DNA of 64,000 nucleotides from Macrococcus epidermidis (GCF_003259695.1 NZ_PZJH01000001.1:1-64000), one strand, 5' to 3'; counted from the stretch's first letter, positions 9,576-18,955 are shown. Made by a program: numbers and translations. The notes: a model not told the origin generated them from the sequence alone.

Positions 9576-10307
9576 TTAAAAACTAGATAAAATGTTAAAA
9601 AATGAATCTACAGCGAATTGTTGAAGGAATACTGTAATCGATTCGATAATCATCATTGTTAGCAAAGTTTGACAAACAATAAAAGCTAATATGATATAGT
9701 AACTTGCTATACTCGTTTTATGTTGTGTTAAGTACTTAGTTAAAATATAAAGTGGTGAAACTAAAAATACTAAGTAAAATAAGAAAATAAAGAATCCAGA
9801 AATTTTATAAGCTTCCATAACAGCGAATAAAATCGCTAATACGATACTGATCATAGAAAATGTATTCAACAAAATATAGTCAGACAATACTTTTTGAAAG
9901 CTAATTTTTGCTTTCGAGAATAAATTCATCAATGCATATATTAAACCAGTTGTACCACCGATTATCATGAATGTAAGGATGACAATTTTCTTGATTAATG
10001 ACCAGACTGGTATGTAACCGTCAGGAAATTCACTCGTTATTTTTAATATGAGCAGTGAAATAATGATGAGTGTAATACTAATAAGTGAAATTGTTAATAA
10101 GTAACTGTATTTATGTTTACTGAGAATTTCCTCATCATGTGATAAAAACACATTTTTAAAGAAACCACGACCTTCACCAGCTAATTTACTTTCCTGTATC
10201 GCTGCTAAAGTTACTCGAGTATTTGAAGTTCCGTCAATACGAGTGCCACATTGTCCGCAATAGACGTCTCCTGCATTTACGTGAATTTTACAATTTGGAC
10301 AGATCAT
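9576..10307 (-). CDS. Zinc-ribbon integral membrane protein (paralogue 1)
   Basis: Unrecognised protein of 243 residues. It begins with a zinc ribbon (Cys3, Cys6, Cys17, Cys20; pattern CPNC...CGQC), followed by a cytoplasmic linker and five hydrophobic segments from about residue 70. The ribosome binding site is AGGAGG. The gene lies 21 bases downstream of a longer paralogue with the same layout, so the two form an operon and arose by duplication. The membrane part resembles YIP1-like or DUF-type families only in general character. Function unknown. Confidence 0.75.
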   Translation of the reverse strand: MICPNCKIHVNAGDVYCGQCGTRIDGTSNTRVTLAAIQESKLAGEGRGFFKNVFLSHDEEILSKHKYSYLLTISLISITLIIISLLILKITSEFPDGYIPVWSLIKKIVILTFMIIGGTTGLIYALMNLFSKAKISFQKVLSDYILLNTFSMISIVLAILFAVMEAYKISGFFIFLFYLVFLVSPLYILTKYLTQHKTSIASYYIILAFIVCQTLLTMMIIESITVFLQQFAVDSFFNILSSF

Positions 10308-10328
10308 AAGTACCTCCTATTAATATTT

Positions 10329-11306
10329 TTATAAGATGTTCATTAAACTTCCTAGCATGCCATCAATTGCACCTAGTGCATCTTTTAACATGCTATCAAA
10401 TACGATGTAGTAGGCAATAATTAGCACGATAATATACACTAATACACCATAAAAACTTGCCATTCGAGAAGGTCTATGAACAGCATAACGCGCAATTAGA
10501 TAAACAGATGAGATAAATATTGATGTAATGCCTAAAATAAATAAAAACATCGGTGCTATGCGTAGATCAATCCAGGTTATAATAAATCCTGCAACGATTA
10601 GCGCGATGGATACAGTATTGAGTAGGACGTAATCCGATAGGAATTTATGAAAATCTACTTTTGAAGTTACAGTCATAACAATTGCACCATAAGTAATACC
10701 AATAGAAATGGCAAGTAACAATAAAACACCAAAAGCAAATTTAAATGCGATAGATGACTTACTTTGTCCTATCATTTCAGTAGCATCCGGTAAATTAATT
10801 AGCGTTCCTAAGAAGATTAAGAAAATCCCTGCACCGATTAATCCCAGGATTAAACCATAGGAGAACTTCTTATCACTATCTAATATTGAATCATGTTCCT
10901 TCAATGCACTGCTGACAAAGCCATAGCTTTCCTTTGCTACTTGTTGTGATTGATTCGCTAGTTTTTCAGTATCTATTTCAATCTTTGGATACTCTTTTCT
11001 CACAGGTTCAGACTTCATATGTGTCGCTCCGCTGTTTTCAACTTTTTCAGTTTCAGTAAATGATTTTTCTTTCGGTTCATCAACCTTTGTCAGTTGAGGT
11101 TCTTCTGTTATTACATCTTGCTGATTGATAATAGGCTCACGGTTATTAATCACTGGTTCTGATTGAGGTATTACTTCATCATTTTTCACCTCTTGAACTG
11201 GTGGGGTATAAACGACTTTTTCGTTTGGTTGTTCTACTGGATGTCCACATTCACCACAAAAGCGATCTCCCGGTTCAATTGGAAACCCACATGCTGTACA
11301 CTTCAT
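10329..11306 (-). CDS. Zinc-ribbon integral membrane protein (paralogue 2)
   Basis: Protein of 325 residues with the same plan as its downstream neighbour. The zinc ribbon uses Cys3, Cys6, Cys17 and Cys20 (CTACGF...CGECG). Next comes a long Pro/Glu/Lys-rich, probably disordered linker (about 22-125), then five membrane segments. The segment 'FGFVSSALKEHDSIL'-like before the first helix corresponds to 'FFKNVFLSHDEEIL' of the paralogue, which shows homology beyond the ribbon. It is the first gene of a two-gene leftward operon with ribosome binding site AGGAGG. Possible role in envelope or stress sensing is inference only. Confidence 0.75.
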   Translation of the reverse strand: MKCTACGFPIEPGDRFCGECGHPVEQPNEKVVYTPPVQEVKNDEVIPQSEPVINNREPIINQQDVITEEPQLTKVDEPKEKSFTETEKVENSGATHMKSEPVRKEYPKIEIDTEKLANQSQQVAKESYGFVSSALKEHDSILDSDKKFSYGLILGLIGAGIFLIFLGTLINLPDATEMIGQSKSSIAFKFAFGVLLLLAISIGITYGAIVMTVTSKVDFHKFLSDYVLLNTVSIALIVAGFIITWIDLRIAPMFLFILGITSIFISSVYLIARYAVHRPSRMASFYGVLVYIIVLIIAYYIVFDSMLKDALGAIDGMLGSLMNIL

Positions 11307-11552
11307 ATGTATCCTCCTTTAGCTTAATAATCATAGTTTAATGGATTACATGTTTTTGAACAATATACCAAAAAATGAATAATTACTGATTAATTATAAG
11401 TTTGTAATAATAGATAATAACGTTAATTTGTTCAAATTAATCATAATTAACGAAAGTATTTTATTAAAATTTAATTCTTTAAAATTCTTTATTATTATTC
11501 ACTTATTTATATTGATTTGTTATATAATGGAACTGATGAGAGGATGATGAAT

Positions 11553-12098
11553 ATGAAAAAACTATTAACATGTTGTCTGGCAATGCTACTCCTTTTCACA
11601 TTAACAATCGATGCGAATGCGGCATTAAAGAAACCCTCTGTTCCTAACTTAAAGAATAAGACGGTTGTTCAGGCGATGAAAAAAGGGAATTATAAATTAA
11701 ACGGTATTAAAATCGGTAACACGTACGGCTATGTGAAGCAAAAATGGGTGAAACCTTCTTTTAAGGTGACGTCACTTTATCAACGTTATGATTTTGAATA
11801 TCACTATATGACAGAACGTGGTGATAATACGATTCTTTACTTTACAGGTAAACGTGGTGATAAACCGGAGCAGTATCGTCTGCGTTCAATTAGTTTTGCA
11901 GGTATTCCGCAATACTTTACAGTGAGTGATATGAATAAATATTGGGGAGAAGGCGATCTTTATTATCCACAGGCAGGTACGATTAATTACATTCAGGGTA
12001 ATACATTATTATCATTTGATGTGAATGGAAGTATTGCTTATGTTGCACAATTACATCCCGAAGACATTAAAGAAATACTAAGAAAATTTGCATTTTAA
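11553..12098 (+). CDS. Secreted protein of the NG-x-K-x-G family (A type)
   Basis: Exported protein of 181 residues. The signal peptide ends near ANA-AL (about residue 23). The start at 11553 is chosen because an earlier start would run into the likely promoter (TATAAT at 11523), and GAGAGG lies 9 bases before it. The mature part opens with the family signature KKGNYKLNGIKIGNTYGYVK, followed by a Trp-Gly helix motif near the end. The pattern, a strand then G-hydrophobic-K-hydrophobic-G and a short helix, recalls BamE/SmpA-like folds, but this is inference. It is monocistronic. Several paralogues occur in this window. Confidence 0.75.
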   Translation: MKKLLTCCLAMLLLFTLTIDANAALKKPSVPNLKNKTVVQAMKKGNYKLNGIKIGNTYGYVKQKWVKPSFKVTSLYQRYDFEYHYMTERGDNTILYFTGKRGDKPEQYRLRSISFAGIPQYFTVSDMNKYWGEGDLYYPQAGTINYIQGNTLLSFDVNGSIAYVAQLHPEDIKEILRKFAF

Positions 12099-12120
12099 AA
12101 ATTAAATATTGTAAACATTC

Positions 12121-12156
12121 GTAACCACCAATAATATGCAATTATTGGTGGTTATT
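12121..12156 (+). terminator. Hairpin after the secreted protein gene
   Basis: Perfect stem TAACCACCAATAAT/ATTATTGGTGGTTA with a four-base loop, 23 bases after the stop. The T run is short, so strength as a terminator is uncertain. Confidence 0.65.
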
Positions 12157-12394
12157 TACATTATTAAAGTTGATTAGTTTGTGCTATCACTTAAAAATGT
12201 TGTTAGTCATAACTAATTTCAAAAAAATATTATTCTACGTTAGTTTTATTTTTATTTAGTTATTTTGATGTTAGTTTTATTATTTTCAAAATTAGAATTT
12301 AATGTCAATGCTTCAATAAAATATTGTGTATAATTTGATATAATTAAATTATATAGATATACAAAAGGAGGTTATTTTATTAAATACGATTGAT

Positions 12395-13147
12395 ATGTAT
12401 TTAGTATTAGATGATATGAATAAAAAATATCCGGAATTAAAACTAAATGACGCAGACCAACTCATTTTAAGGACGCTAATCTACACCAATTATGCACTGG
12501 ATTCTGTCGAATATATTACAGGACAAGATAAACAATCTATTCTAGATGTATATCAAAAGATAATGACCTCTCAAATTCCGCTAATGTCTGGTCGAGTGGA
12601 TGATCGTCGTCATAAGAAAGCAGAACTTACTAAACCAAGAAGCTTTAAACGTTTGGATATGGTAGAGTTTTTAAAGCAGGAATTACGAACTGAAAATCCT
12701 GATATCGAATTTATCAGTTTAAAATATAATGTGTTAACATGTCAAATAGGGGAACGCTACTTTACGATCTATGTGAGTACTTCAAGAGATTATGAGTTTC
12801 TCAGAGATGAAGAGTTGATCATTAAGAAACGCGTTGCTGCATGGCATAAAGGTGATGAGCAGATCTTCAGTGACCATGATTATTACGCCTTAATGGTTAA
12901 AGTTGATGAACGTTCAGAATACATTACAGATAATCCATCAGGTATCGAATATTTATTATTAAGTCAGCAGGAAATTCAGGAATGGCTACAACAAAAAAGT
13001 AAAAATCAAAGCGGCATGATTAACTGTTATGTCCATTATATTCAAGATAAAAATGGTACTGCGATAAGAAAAATTGAAGACTCCAGAGAAACACCAAAAA
13101 TTTCATTAAGGCGTTATCATAGACGAGGTTATAAGTTAAGTGAGTAG
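12395..13147 (+). CDS. Uncharacterised protein, first gene of an overlapping pair
   Basis: Soluble protein of 250 residues without a domain I recognise. It is rich in charged residues and has no signal peptide or membrane segment. A strong AAAGGAGG at about 12365-12371 lies 23 bases before the ATG at 12395, farther than normal. A non-standard start closer to it is possible, but no ATG, GTG or TTG is available in frame. Its end overlaps the next gene by 8 bases, so the two are translated together. The C-terminus is basic (SLRRYHRRGYK), which would suit nucleic-acid contact, but this is speculative. Confidence 0.6.
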   Translation: MYLVLDDMNKKYPELKLNDADQLILRTLIYTNYALDSVEYITGQDKQSILDVYQKIMTSQIPLMSGRVDDRRHKKAELTKPRSFKRLDMVEFLKQELRTENPDIEFISLKYNVLTCQIGERYFTIYVSTSRDYEFLRDEELIIKKRVAAWHKGDEQIFSDHDYYALMVKVDERSEYITDNPSGIEYLLLSQQEIQEWLQQKSKNQSGMINCYVHYIQDKNGTAIRKIEDSRETPKISLRRYHRRGYKLSE

Positions 13148-14027
13148 CGTGCAACGCTTCTGGAAACACTATACAACGTTTCCGGAAAATACACCAGAAC
13201 ATGTATCGAATTATGCAGCTTTTCATCCATTTGACCTTGAATTTTTCAAAGAACATTATCCCCATTTTTTCGATGAAATCACACAATTAAATAGTAGAAA
13301 GCTGCAGGAACGTTTGAAATTTGAAAGACATCTACTACAGGTAAATGGGATGTATAAATTAGACCATAAAAATAAAATGGTGAAAGACGAAGAACATATT
13401 CATATATGGGCACCAGAGCCATATACAGGTAATTTAGAACAGGCAAAGTTATTGATTATGCTTGTCAATCCTTCGTTTGATCCGAAATATCACCCATCAG
13501 AATATGAAAAACGTGTTAAGTTTGATAATCTGCATCTCGACTTACCTAATTATTCACCCTATGAATTTACAGATGGTAAGTTAAATAAAGCGAATTCATT
13601 AAACTGGCATTATCATTATATGTACCAATACATAGAACAAGAAATTGGTTACTTCCATCCTAATCAATTGTTCACATTGCAATATTATCCATATCCATCA
13701 TACTCAAGAGATGATGTAACATTCTATAACGAACTATTGCCTAGTCAGGTTGCAGCTGTAGAAACGGTAAGAGAAGCGATGGCTAAAGGAATGAGCTTAA
13801 TCGCGAGAAGTACGGATAGAACAAGGTGGTTTGCTCATATCCCGGAACTTGCTCAATACGACAAGTTATTCGTGTTTACAAATTATAAGCAACCTTCATT
13901 ACACCCAAACGAAGTATTGCGTTATGATACGTATCGTAAGAAAGATATTCTCAACATGAAAGGTCTGTTAAAAGAGACACGCAAAAAAGACTGGCAAATG
14001 TTGATTCAGGATATCGTGCCGGAATAA
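13140..14027 (+). CDS. Uncharacterised protein, possibly uracil-DNA-glycosylase-like
   Basis: Cytoplasmic protein of 295 residues starting at a GTG inside the end of the preceding gene. The segment LLIMLVNPSFDPKYHP (about residues 104-119) resembles the first motif of the uracil-DNA glycosylase superfamily (hydrophobic strand then N-P-G/S). FTNYKQPSLHPNEVL near residue 250 could match the second motif. Both matches are weak and made by eye. The tight overlap with the upstream gene indicates a functional pair. Alternatively it is simply a protein of unknown function common in Firmicutes. Confidence 0.55.
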   Translation: MSSVQRFWKHYTTFPENTPEHVSNYAAFHPFDLEFFKEHYPHFFDEITQLNSRKLQERLKFERHLLQVNGMYKLDHKNKMVKDEEHIHIWAPEPYTGNLEQAKLLIMLVNPSFDPKYHPSEYEKRVKFDNLHLDLPNYSPYEFTDGKLNKANSLNWHYHYMYQYIEQEIGYFHPNQLFTLQYYPYPSYSRDDVTFYNELLPSQVAAVETVREAMAKGMSLIARSTDRTRWFAHIPELAQYDKLFVFTNYKQPSLHPNEVLRYDTYRKKDILNMKGLLKETRKKDWQMLIQDIVPE

Positions 14028-14049
14028 AAAACAAGCGATAGCATATGAG

Positions 14050-14436
14050 CTACTGCTTGTTTTTTCCATTTAACTGATTAATACGTGTACGTATTTCGAA
14101 AAATACAGATAAAATAAGCATGAATTCAACGATTTTCGTTAATATGCCTAAATCATAAACAAATATACCGATTAACACAATTAACCCGAATATAAATAGC
14201 AGAATTGCTGCTATAAGCTGTTGTTTAACCATGGCAGTCGTCACAACTTTACCAGACTGCGTAAGCATTGCATTGTATAAATTAAATAGCATAAATAACC
14301 CAATGGATATTAAATAGAGCGCATTGACGACTCTATTCGGATCATTATGTGTAATCCCATCATATAAATTAAAAATTTGTGCCATAAAAAATAATAATGC
14401 AAAAAACCCAATTAAAATATTACCGAACTTCATCAT
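14050..14436 (-). CDS. Small integral membrane protein
   Basis: Protein of 128 residues with four hydrophobic helices (about 5-23, 38-57, 68-90 and 93-113) and a short basic tail. A hairpin around AAGCAAGCG/GCTTGTTTT (14031-14063) overlaps its end and the end of the convergent gene. The ribosome binding site AAGGAG precedes the ATG. No family recognised; similar four-helix proteins are common in staphylococci. Confidence 0.65.
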   Translation of the reverse strand: MMKFGNILIGFFALLFFMAQIFNLYDGITHNDPNRVVNALYLISIGLFMLFNLYNAMLTQSGKVVTTAMVKQQLIAAILLFIFGLIVLIGIFVYDLGILTKIVEFMLILSVFFEIRTRINQLNGKNKQ

Positions 14437-14519
14437 GTACTCCTTTTAAAATATTATAAAGAATAGATAATTATAATGATAACATAATCTGGAAGATGAA
14501 TCCCGTAATACACTGGAAA

Positions 14520-14545
14520 TAAAAAAAGACGCCGAAGCGTCTTTG
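14520..14545 (-). terminator. Terminator of the decayed secreted-protein gene
   Basis: Stem AAGACGC/GCGTCTT with tetraloop, followed on the minus strand by a run of T. Confidence 0.85.
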
Positions 14546-14556
14546 AATAATAACAA

Positions 14557-15101
14557 TTATCTCACGCCAACTAATCCGTTAGAGAATGAATAAGCGTACC
14601 ACTTAGAACCAACTTTTTTTAAGTAAATAATTGTGTGTGAATGACCTTTCGTCCATGAAACCATTTTAATGTTACCACTCGTACGAATATCTTTTGAAGG
14701 ACCAAAGTTTTCATTACTTTCTTATATTCATGTTTTGTATGGGATTTTGTTGCAATTAAAATTTGATCCACTTTAGCTTTACTTTCAGCAACACTACCAT
14801 TTGCCTGACCTTTGATCTTTAAATTGCCTAAAGGTCCATAGTTGTATTCCGGGATAGTGATTGACGAACGATAAACTTTCTTAGTAGTAGGTGTACCCCA
14901 TTGTTTCTTCACAGTAGCAAATGAATTACCTAGTTTAACACCGTAATAATTGTAAGTACCAGATTTAACTTTTTGTGCGACAGATTTACTTGAAATGTTT
15001 GGGAAAGGCGTTGGTACAGGAGGGCGTTTTGCATCAGCGATTGGTGAAAAGATTGCAAATACTAATGATAATACAATGACTAAACTCCAAATTTTCTTTA
15101 T
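14557..15101 (-). pseudogene. Decayed secreted protein of the NG-x-K-x-G family (A type)
   Basis: Reading leftward from 15101, an intact signal peptide (IKKIWSLVIVLSLVFAIFS...) and the family core SGTYNYYGVKLGNSFATVKK are in one frame. The codon where ATG is expected, 8 bases after GGGGAG, is ATA. Near 14710 the frame shifts at AAAACTTTGG. The other frame then continues with a sensible family C-terminus (NFGPSKDIRTSGNIKMVSW and on) to the stop at 14557. Two independent lesions make it a pseudogene. An internal ATG-started piece might still be made but would lack the signal peptide. The 3' terminator remains intact. Confidence 0.8.
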
Positions 15102-15391
15102 GAATAACTCCCCTTTAAAATATTATGTATTACAATATTATATATAATTTGATGTAAAATGAAAATACACTTGTAATAAGTAACTTATTTTTCTGAAGTT
15201 AATTTTAAGTATCGTATTATCGAGAAGAGAAAGACAAAAAATTTATATTAATTTAAATTAATAAAAAATAACTAAAATAATTTAATTATAATATAACCTT
15301 GTATAAAATTTGAAAATTTCATTCTTTTTTATATATCGTTGATTTATAATAATAGTGTAAATATAAAATTTTATATCGAAGGAGAATTTAC

Positions 15392-16054
15392 ATGAAAAAG
15401 TTAATAGTATCAACTGTTGCAGCCTCTCTACTAGTTACTGGAGCAGGTTTTGAAAAAGCTGAAGCTGCAAAGAAAATCACTGAAACAAAAATCAACTATT
15501 TAAGTAAAACAACGGCTTATAAAATGAAAGCTGGAAAGATTACATCATTAGATGGTATGAAGTTGAATACAAAACGTTCAAAATATATCCCGAATATTCA
15601 ATATAGTGTAAGTGAATATTCTTCGGATATGGATTTGAATGATGTGAGTAGTAATAATGAGGCGCTTTTTGATTTCACAGATCATTTCGGTGACCCTTTA
15701 ATCACACGTTTAGTTGACAATGTTGCATACGATTATAATAATGATAAAATGACTGCAACTGCCATCCGCAAATTATATGGCAAACCACTTTATGCAAGAA
15801 CTTCATATGAAGATAGTTACAGAAGATATAAAGATGATTATGTAATGATCTATAAGAATTATACATTCTATTTTGATTATGATTATAGTAATAGAACCCA
15901 TTTAGAGTATGTTGTATTCCATGGGAATAACATTAAAAATAATTTATCAAAATGGAAATATTTTAATTTTGTCGAGCATAAAGATAATATGTTAAGTGCT
16001 GTTTATGACAATATGACTTATGAAAACTGGAAATATTATTATGCGGTAAAATAA
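15392..16054 (+). CDS. Secreted protein of the NG-x-K-x-G family (B type)
   Basis: Exported protein of 220 residues. The signal peptide MKKLIVSTVAASLLVTGAGF is followed by a cleavage site after AEA (about residue 25). The B-type pattern is present: SKTTAYKMKAGKI...DGMKL near residues 40-65, and IRKLYGKPLY near 125-134, followed by a Tyr-rich C-terminal half. The ribosome binding site is GAAGGAG. The final third is matched by the gene fragment at 23764-23970. It is monocistronic, with a hairpin (ACCTCTTCGGGGGT, T run) near 16064-16090. Function unknown; surface or secreted location is by signal peptide. Confidence 0.75.
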   Translation: MKKLIVSTVAASLLVTGAGFEKAEAAKKITETKINYLSKTTAYKMKAGKITSLDGMKLNTKRSKYIPNIQYSVSEYSSDMDLNDVSSNNEALFDFTDHFGDPLITRLVDNVAYDYNNDKMTATAIRKLYGKPLYARTSYEDSYRRYKDDYVMIYKNYTFYFDYDYSNRTHLEYVVFHGNNIKNNLSKWKYFNFVEHKDNMLSAVYDNMTYENWKYYYAVK

Positions 16055-16063
16055 GATTTATTT

Positions 16064-16092
16064 TGAAACCTCTTCGGGGGTTTCTTTTTTTA
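16064..16092 (+). terminator. Terminator after the B-type secreted gene
   Basis: Short stem AAACCTC/GGGGGTTT with a T run immediately downstream. Confidence 0.7.
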
Positions 16093-16153
16093 CCTTTTTC
16101 ATTTATATATTAATCTATGAGTAATAGTATATAAATAAACAGGAGTGATTGAG

Positions 16154-17260
16154 ATGAGAATATTAATAGCCCCTGATTCTTACAAAGAATGTTTAAGTGC
16201 GATGCGTGTGGCAGAATGCATGGCTGAAGGACTACAATCTTCAATACAAGGTGCTGAAGTGATGCTTCGTCCGATGGCAGATGGCGGAGAAGGTACGGTT
16301 GATGCATTAATCTATGGAATGCAAGGTGAGAAAGAAGAGATACATACTGTAGATATGTACAGACGACCGTTGACGACTTATTATGGCAAGCTGAATGACA
16401 CAACTGCAGTGATTGAAGTGGCTAATATTATCGGAATGGAAGTAACACGAGCGCGTAATCCTTATCTTGCTTCAAGCTTTGGTGTTGGCGATGTGATTCG
16501 TCAGTTAATTGAACGTGGATATAAGAAAATATTTATCGGTTTAGGTGGTAGTTTAACGAATGATGGCGGTGCAGGTTTATTAGAGGCACTTGGTTTAGAA
16601 TTTCTTGATGAAAAGAGTGAAAAGCTCGTAATTAATGGTGGAAACTTATCTGAGATTAGAGCGATAAAAGGCCAACTGATACCTGCGCTAAAAGAAATTG
16701 AACTTCATTTAATTTGTGATGTAACTAACCCTTTAACCGGTGAGCATGGTGCAACATATACTTATGGTAAACAAAAGGGAATAGAAGAAGAAGAGATGAA
16801 AGCTTTTGATGAAAGTATAGCCTCCTTTGCTGTTAAATTAGAACAACATTTAAATGTACAATGTCATCATATTGAAGGTGCCGGTGCTGCTGGTGGTATA
16901 GGATATGGATTATTATGTGCTGGTGCTGTGATGCATAGTGGGGCTGAATATATTGCTGATATTGTATTGAAGGATCTTGATTTAAAGACATTCGATTATA
17001 TCTTTACTGGTGAAGGGAAAAGTGACTTTCAGACACAGTACGGAAAGCTACCGGTATGTGTTGCAAATAGAGGGAATGAAGCGGGCGTAAGAACAATACT
17101 TGTGTCAGGTGGTTTAGGTACAAATTACGAAACACTTTATGACAATTTCTTAAGTATCCATTCAATTACTGATGGACCGATGTCGCTTGATGATGCAATA
17201 GATAATGCTGAAAGATTAATTAGGAATGCATGTAGGAATATAGGAAGATTATTGAAATAA
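16154..17260 (+). CDS. glxK: Glycerate kinase
   Basis: Phosphorylates D-glycerate (2-kinase, GarK/GlxK family) with ATP, feeding glycolysis. The start is set at the ATG giving MRILIAPDSYKE, 8 bases after AGGAG, rather than the GTG three codons earlier. Family motifs are seen: IAPDSYKECLSA at the N-terminus, PMADGGEGT near residue 44, GLGGSLTNDGGAG near 130 and GEGKSD near 295. The 368 residues are normal. It is a single gene with its own terminator; no glycerate transporter is adjacent. Confidence 0.93.
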   Translation: MRILIAPDSYKECLSAMRVAECMAEGLQSSIQGAEVMLRPMADGGEGTVDALIYGMQGEKEEIHTVDMYRRPLTTYYGKLNDTTAVIEVANIIGMEVTRARNPYLASSFGVGDVIRQLIERGYKKIFIGLGGSLTNDGGAGLLEALGLEFLDEKSEKLVINGGNLSEIRAIKGQLIPALKEIELHLICDVTNPLTGEHGATYTYGKQKGIEEEEMKAFDESIASFAVKLEQHLNVQCHHIEGAGAAGGIGYGLLCAGAVMHSGAEYIADIVLKDLDLKTFDYIFTGEGKSDFQTQYGKLPVCVANRGNEAGVRTILVSGGLGTNYETLYDNFLSIHSITDGPMSLDDAIDNAERLIRNACRNIGRLLK

Positions 17261-17270
17261 CTGTTTAAAA

Positions 17271-17297
17271 CAAAAAGAGCCGGCTAGGCTCTTTTTT
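17271..17297. terminator. Terminator between glxK and the CPBP protease
   Basis: Stem AAGAGCC/GGCTCTT with a T run on the plus side; usable from both directions. Confidence 0.85.
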
Positions 17298-18186
17298 GTG
17301 TACCGTATTTTTTAAGACTTAATTTTAGTAATAAAGCGATCACGAGAATTGAGATGCTAGTGACAACAAGCCCACCTTCTAACCCGAAATTCCCACCATT
17401 TATAATAGCTTTATCCATATTCGATTCAGTATTTAAGATGGTTGCTGGTAAAGCCTGCCCACTTACTTCATTGCCTAAAAATACACCAAGTGTTATGTTC
17501 CAGAAGCTATGTGCAGCGCCTGTCAGCCAAATATTATCAGACCAGTAGAATAATAGTGAGAATACGATACCTGCCAGGAATAAGTTAACAAAGCTAAGGA
17601 TACTCGTATTCGGATTTAAGAAATGCAGAAATGAGAAGAATGCTGAATTGATGATGATACCAGCAGGCACACCGATTTGATAGCTGATTTTGTTCATCAA
17701 GAAACCTCTGGCAATCACTTCTTCAGTTAAACCTTGTATCATAAATAGTCCAATCACCCATGTTAAAGTAAACCAAGGAATACTAGCGTTAACCGTGCTC
17801 TGCATTGCACCGAATAATAGATTGATGAGGTAGACGATAATGATGATTGCCATCCCTAGAAGCAATCCGAATCCATATTTAGAAAATACTTTTTCTTTAA
17901 AGAAACCCAATGCCTGGACAGGATGACGATATGCAAATTTATTGATGATCAGACATGCAACGAGCAAGAAAGGAAAGATTAACAAACTGATGAGCGTACT
18001 GAGCGGTTCTTCTTGTAATTCAGTAAGTGTTGCCGTTGGATTGAATGCGAGAATAATGGGCACTAATATTAATCCAGCAATGATTTGAACGATAAAGAAG
18101 ATTGCAAATGCAATAAGTAGCGTCGCGTACCATGGAATATTGCTCGGAGATTTTTTAGATAGCGATATACTTTGATTGAAATTCAT
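17284..18186 (-). CDS. CPBP family intramembrane metalloprotease
   Basis: Membrane protein of 300 residues with about eight hydrophobic segments. It belongs to the CPBP/Abi family related to CAAX prenyl proteases. Catalytic motifs are intact: EEVIAR (EExxxR) near residue 166, FLHF near 200 and HSFWN (HxxxN) near 240. The start is placed at MNFNQSISL, which has GGAGGCGACATT before it. Family members act in membrane protein processing, protein secretion control or bacteriocin immunity; nothing nearby decides between these. The terminator is shared with glxK. Confidence 0.85.
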   Translation of the reverse strand: MNFNQSISLSKKSPSNIPWYATLLIAFAIFFIVQIIAGLILVPIILAFNPTATLTELQEEPLSTLISLLIFPFLLVACLIINKFAYRHPVQALGFFKEKVFSKYGFGLLLGMAIIIIVYLINLLFGAMQSTVNASIPWFTLTWVIGLFMIQGLTEEVIARGFLMNKISYQIGVPAGIIINSAFFSFLHFLNPNTSILSFVNLFLAGIVFSLLFYWSDNIWLTGAAHSFWNITLGVFLGNEVSGQALPATILNTESNMDKAIINGGNFGLEGGLVVTSISILVIALLLKLSLKKYGTQKRA

Positions 18187-18296
18187 AATGTCGCCTCCAT
18201 ATAATTTTACCACTAGTATAGCATAGAAAATTTACCGTATATTGTGAATTTGTAGTATCATAGAATTTGGGTGAAATTTAGAACGGAGATGAACAC

Positions 18297-18827
18297 ATGA
18301 ACGTAAAAAAGATGAGTATTTTATTATCGGCAGCAATTATACTTGTAGCATGTGGTAAAGAAGATACTGCACCGAAAGAAAAAGTGAAGACTGAGCAAAA
18401 AGAAAGTGCTGCAGATATCGCTAGAAAGAAAATTAAAGCGAGTCGTGAAAAACATAAATCAAATAAAAATGATTCAAATACGACTGAAACAGAAACAACT
18501 GAAACTGCAGCTACGACTGAAGAAGTGAATACTACAGAAGCAGTGACGACAGAAGAAGTTGTCAAAGAGAATGTTAATAATATAACGAATAGAAATACAT
18601 TAAGCCAAATTATATATAGTAACGATTATACATATGATGAGAAAATGGCAGCATATCAAAGTGGTGTAGCCAATGGTGTGATTCCGCAAGGCACAAATAC
18701 TTCATCACCAGCCGCTGCATTTGAAAGTGCATTACAAGTAGAACGTACAGGAGCACAATCTACGACAGAAACGCCAACAGCCGCACCAACAGTAGATCCG
18801 AATACGGGATTACCAGTGCAGCCGTAG
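18297..18827 (+). CDS. Lipoprotein with Thr/Glu-rich stalk, IIY-NG family
   Basis: Lipoprotein of 176 residues; the lipobox LVAC places the lipidated Cys at residue 19. A Lys/Glu-rich and then Thr/Glu-rich stalk (about 24-90, with repeated TTE units) leads to a compact C-terminal domain. That domain has LSQIIYSNDYTYDEKMAAYQ and NGVIPQG (about 100-125), shared with the lipoproteins at 27730 and 43456. The stalk is low in complexity and suits crossing the cell wall. Followed by hairpins. No known domain recognised. Confidence 0.75.
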   Translation: MNVKKMSILLSAAIILVACGKEDTAPKEKVKTEQKESAADIARKKIKASREKHKSNKNDSNTTETETTETAATTEEVNTTEAVTTEEVVKENVNNITNRNTLSQIIYSNDYTYDEKMAAYQSGVANGVIPQGTNTSSPAAAFESALQVERTGAQSTTETPTAAPTVDPNTGLPVQP

Positions 18828-18856
18828 GGGAGTTTGGATGAATGGGAAATGTTGCG

Positions 18857-18932
18857 GAAGCGGCTGTATTTATAATTTACAGCCGCTTTCACCATAAAAA
18901 TAGAGAAATCAGCTGACTGCTGGTTTCTTTTT
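18857..18932 (+). terminator. Two consecutive hairpins, the second with a T run
   Basis: First stem GAAGCGGCTGTA/TACAGCCGCTTTC (18857-18890) has no T run. The second stem AGAAATCAGC/GCTGGTTTCT (18902-18927) is followed by TTTTT and is the likely terminator. Confidence 0.75.
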
Positions 18933-18955
18933 ATTGTTAAGTTTAGGAGAAGATT

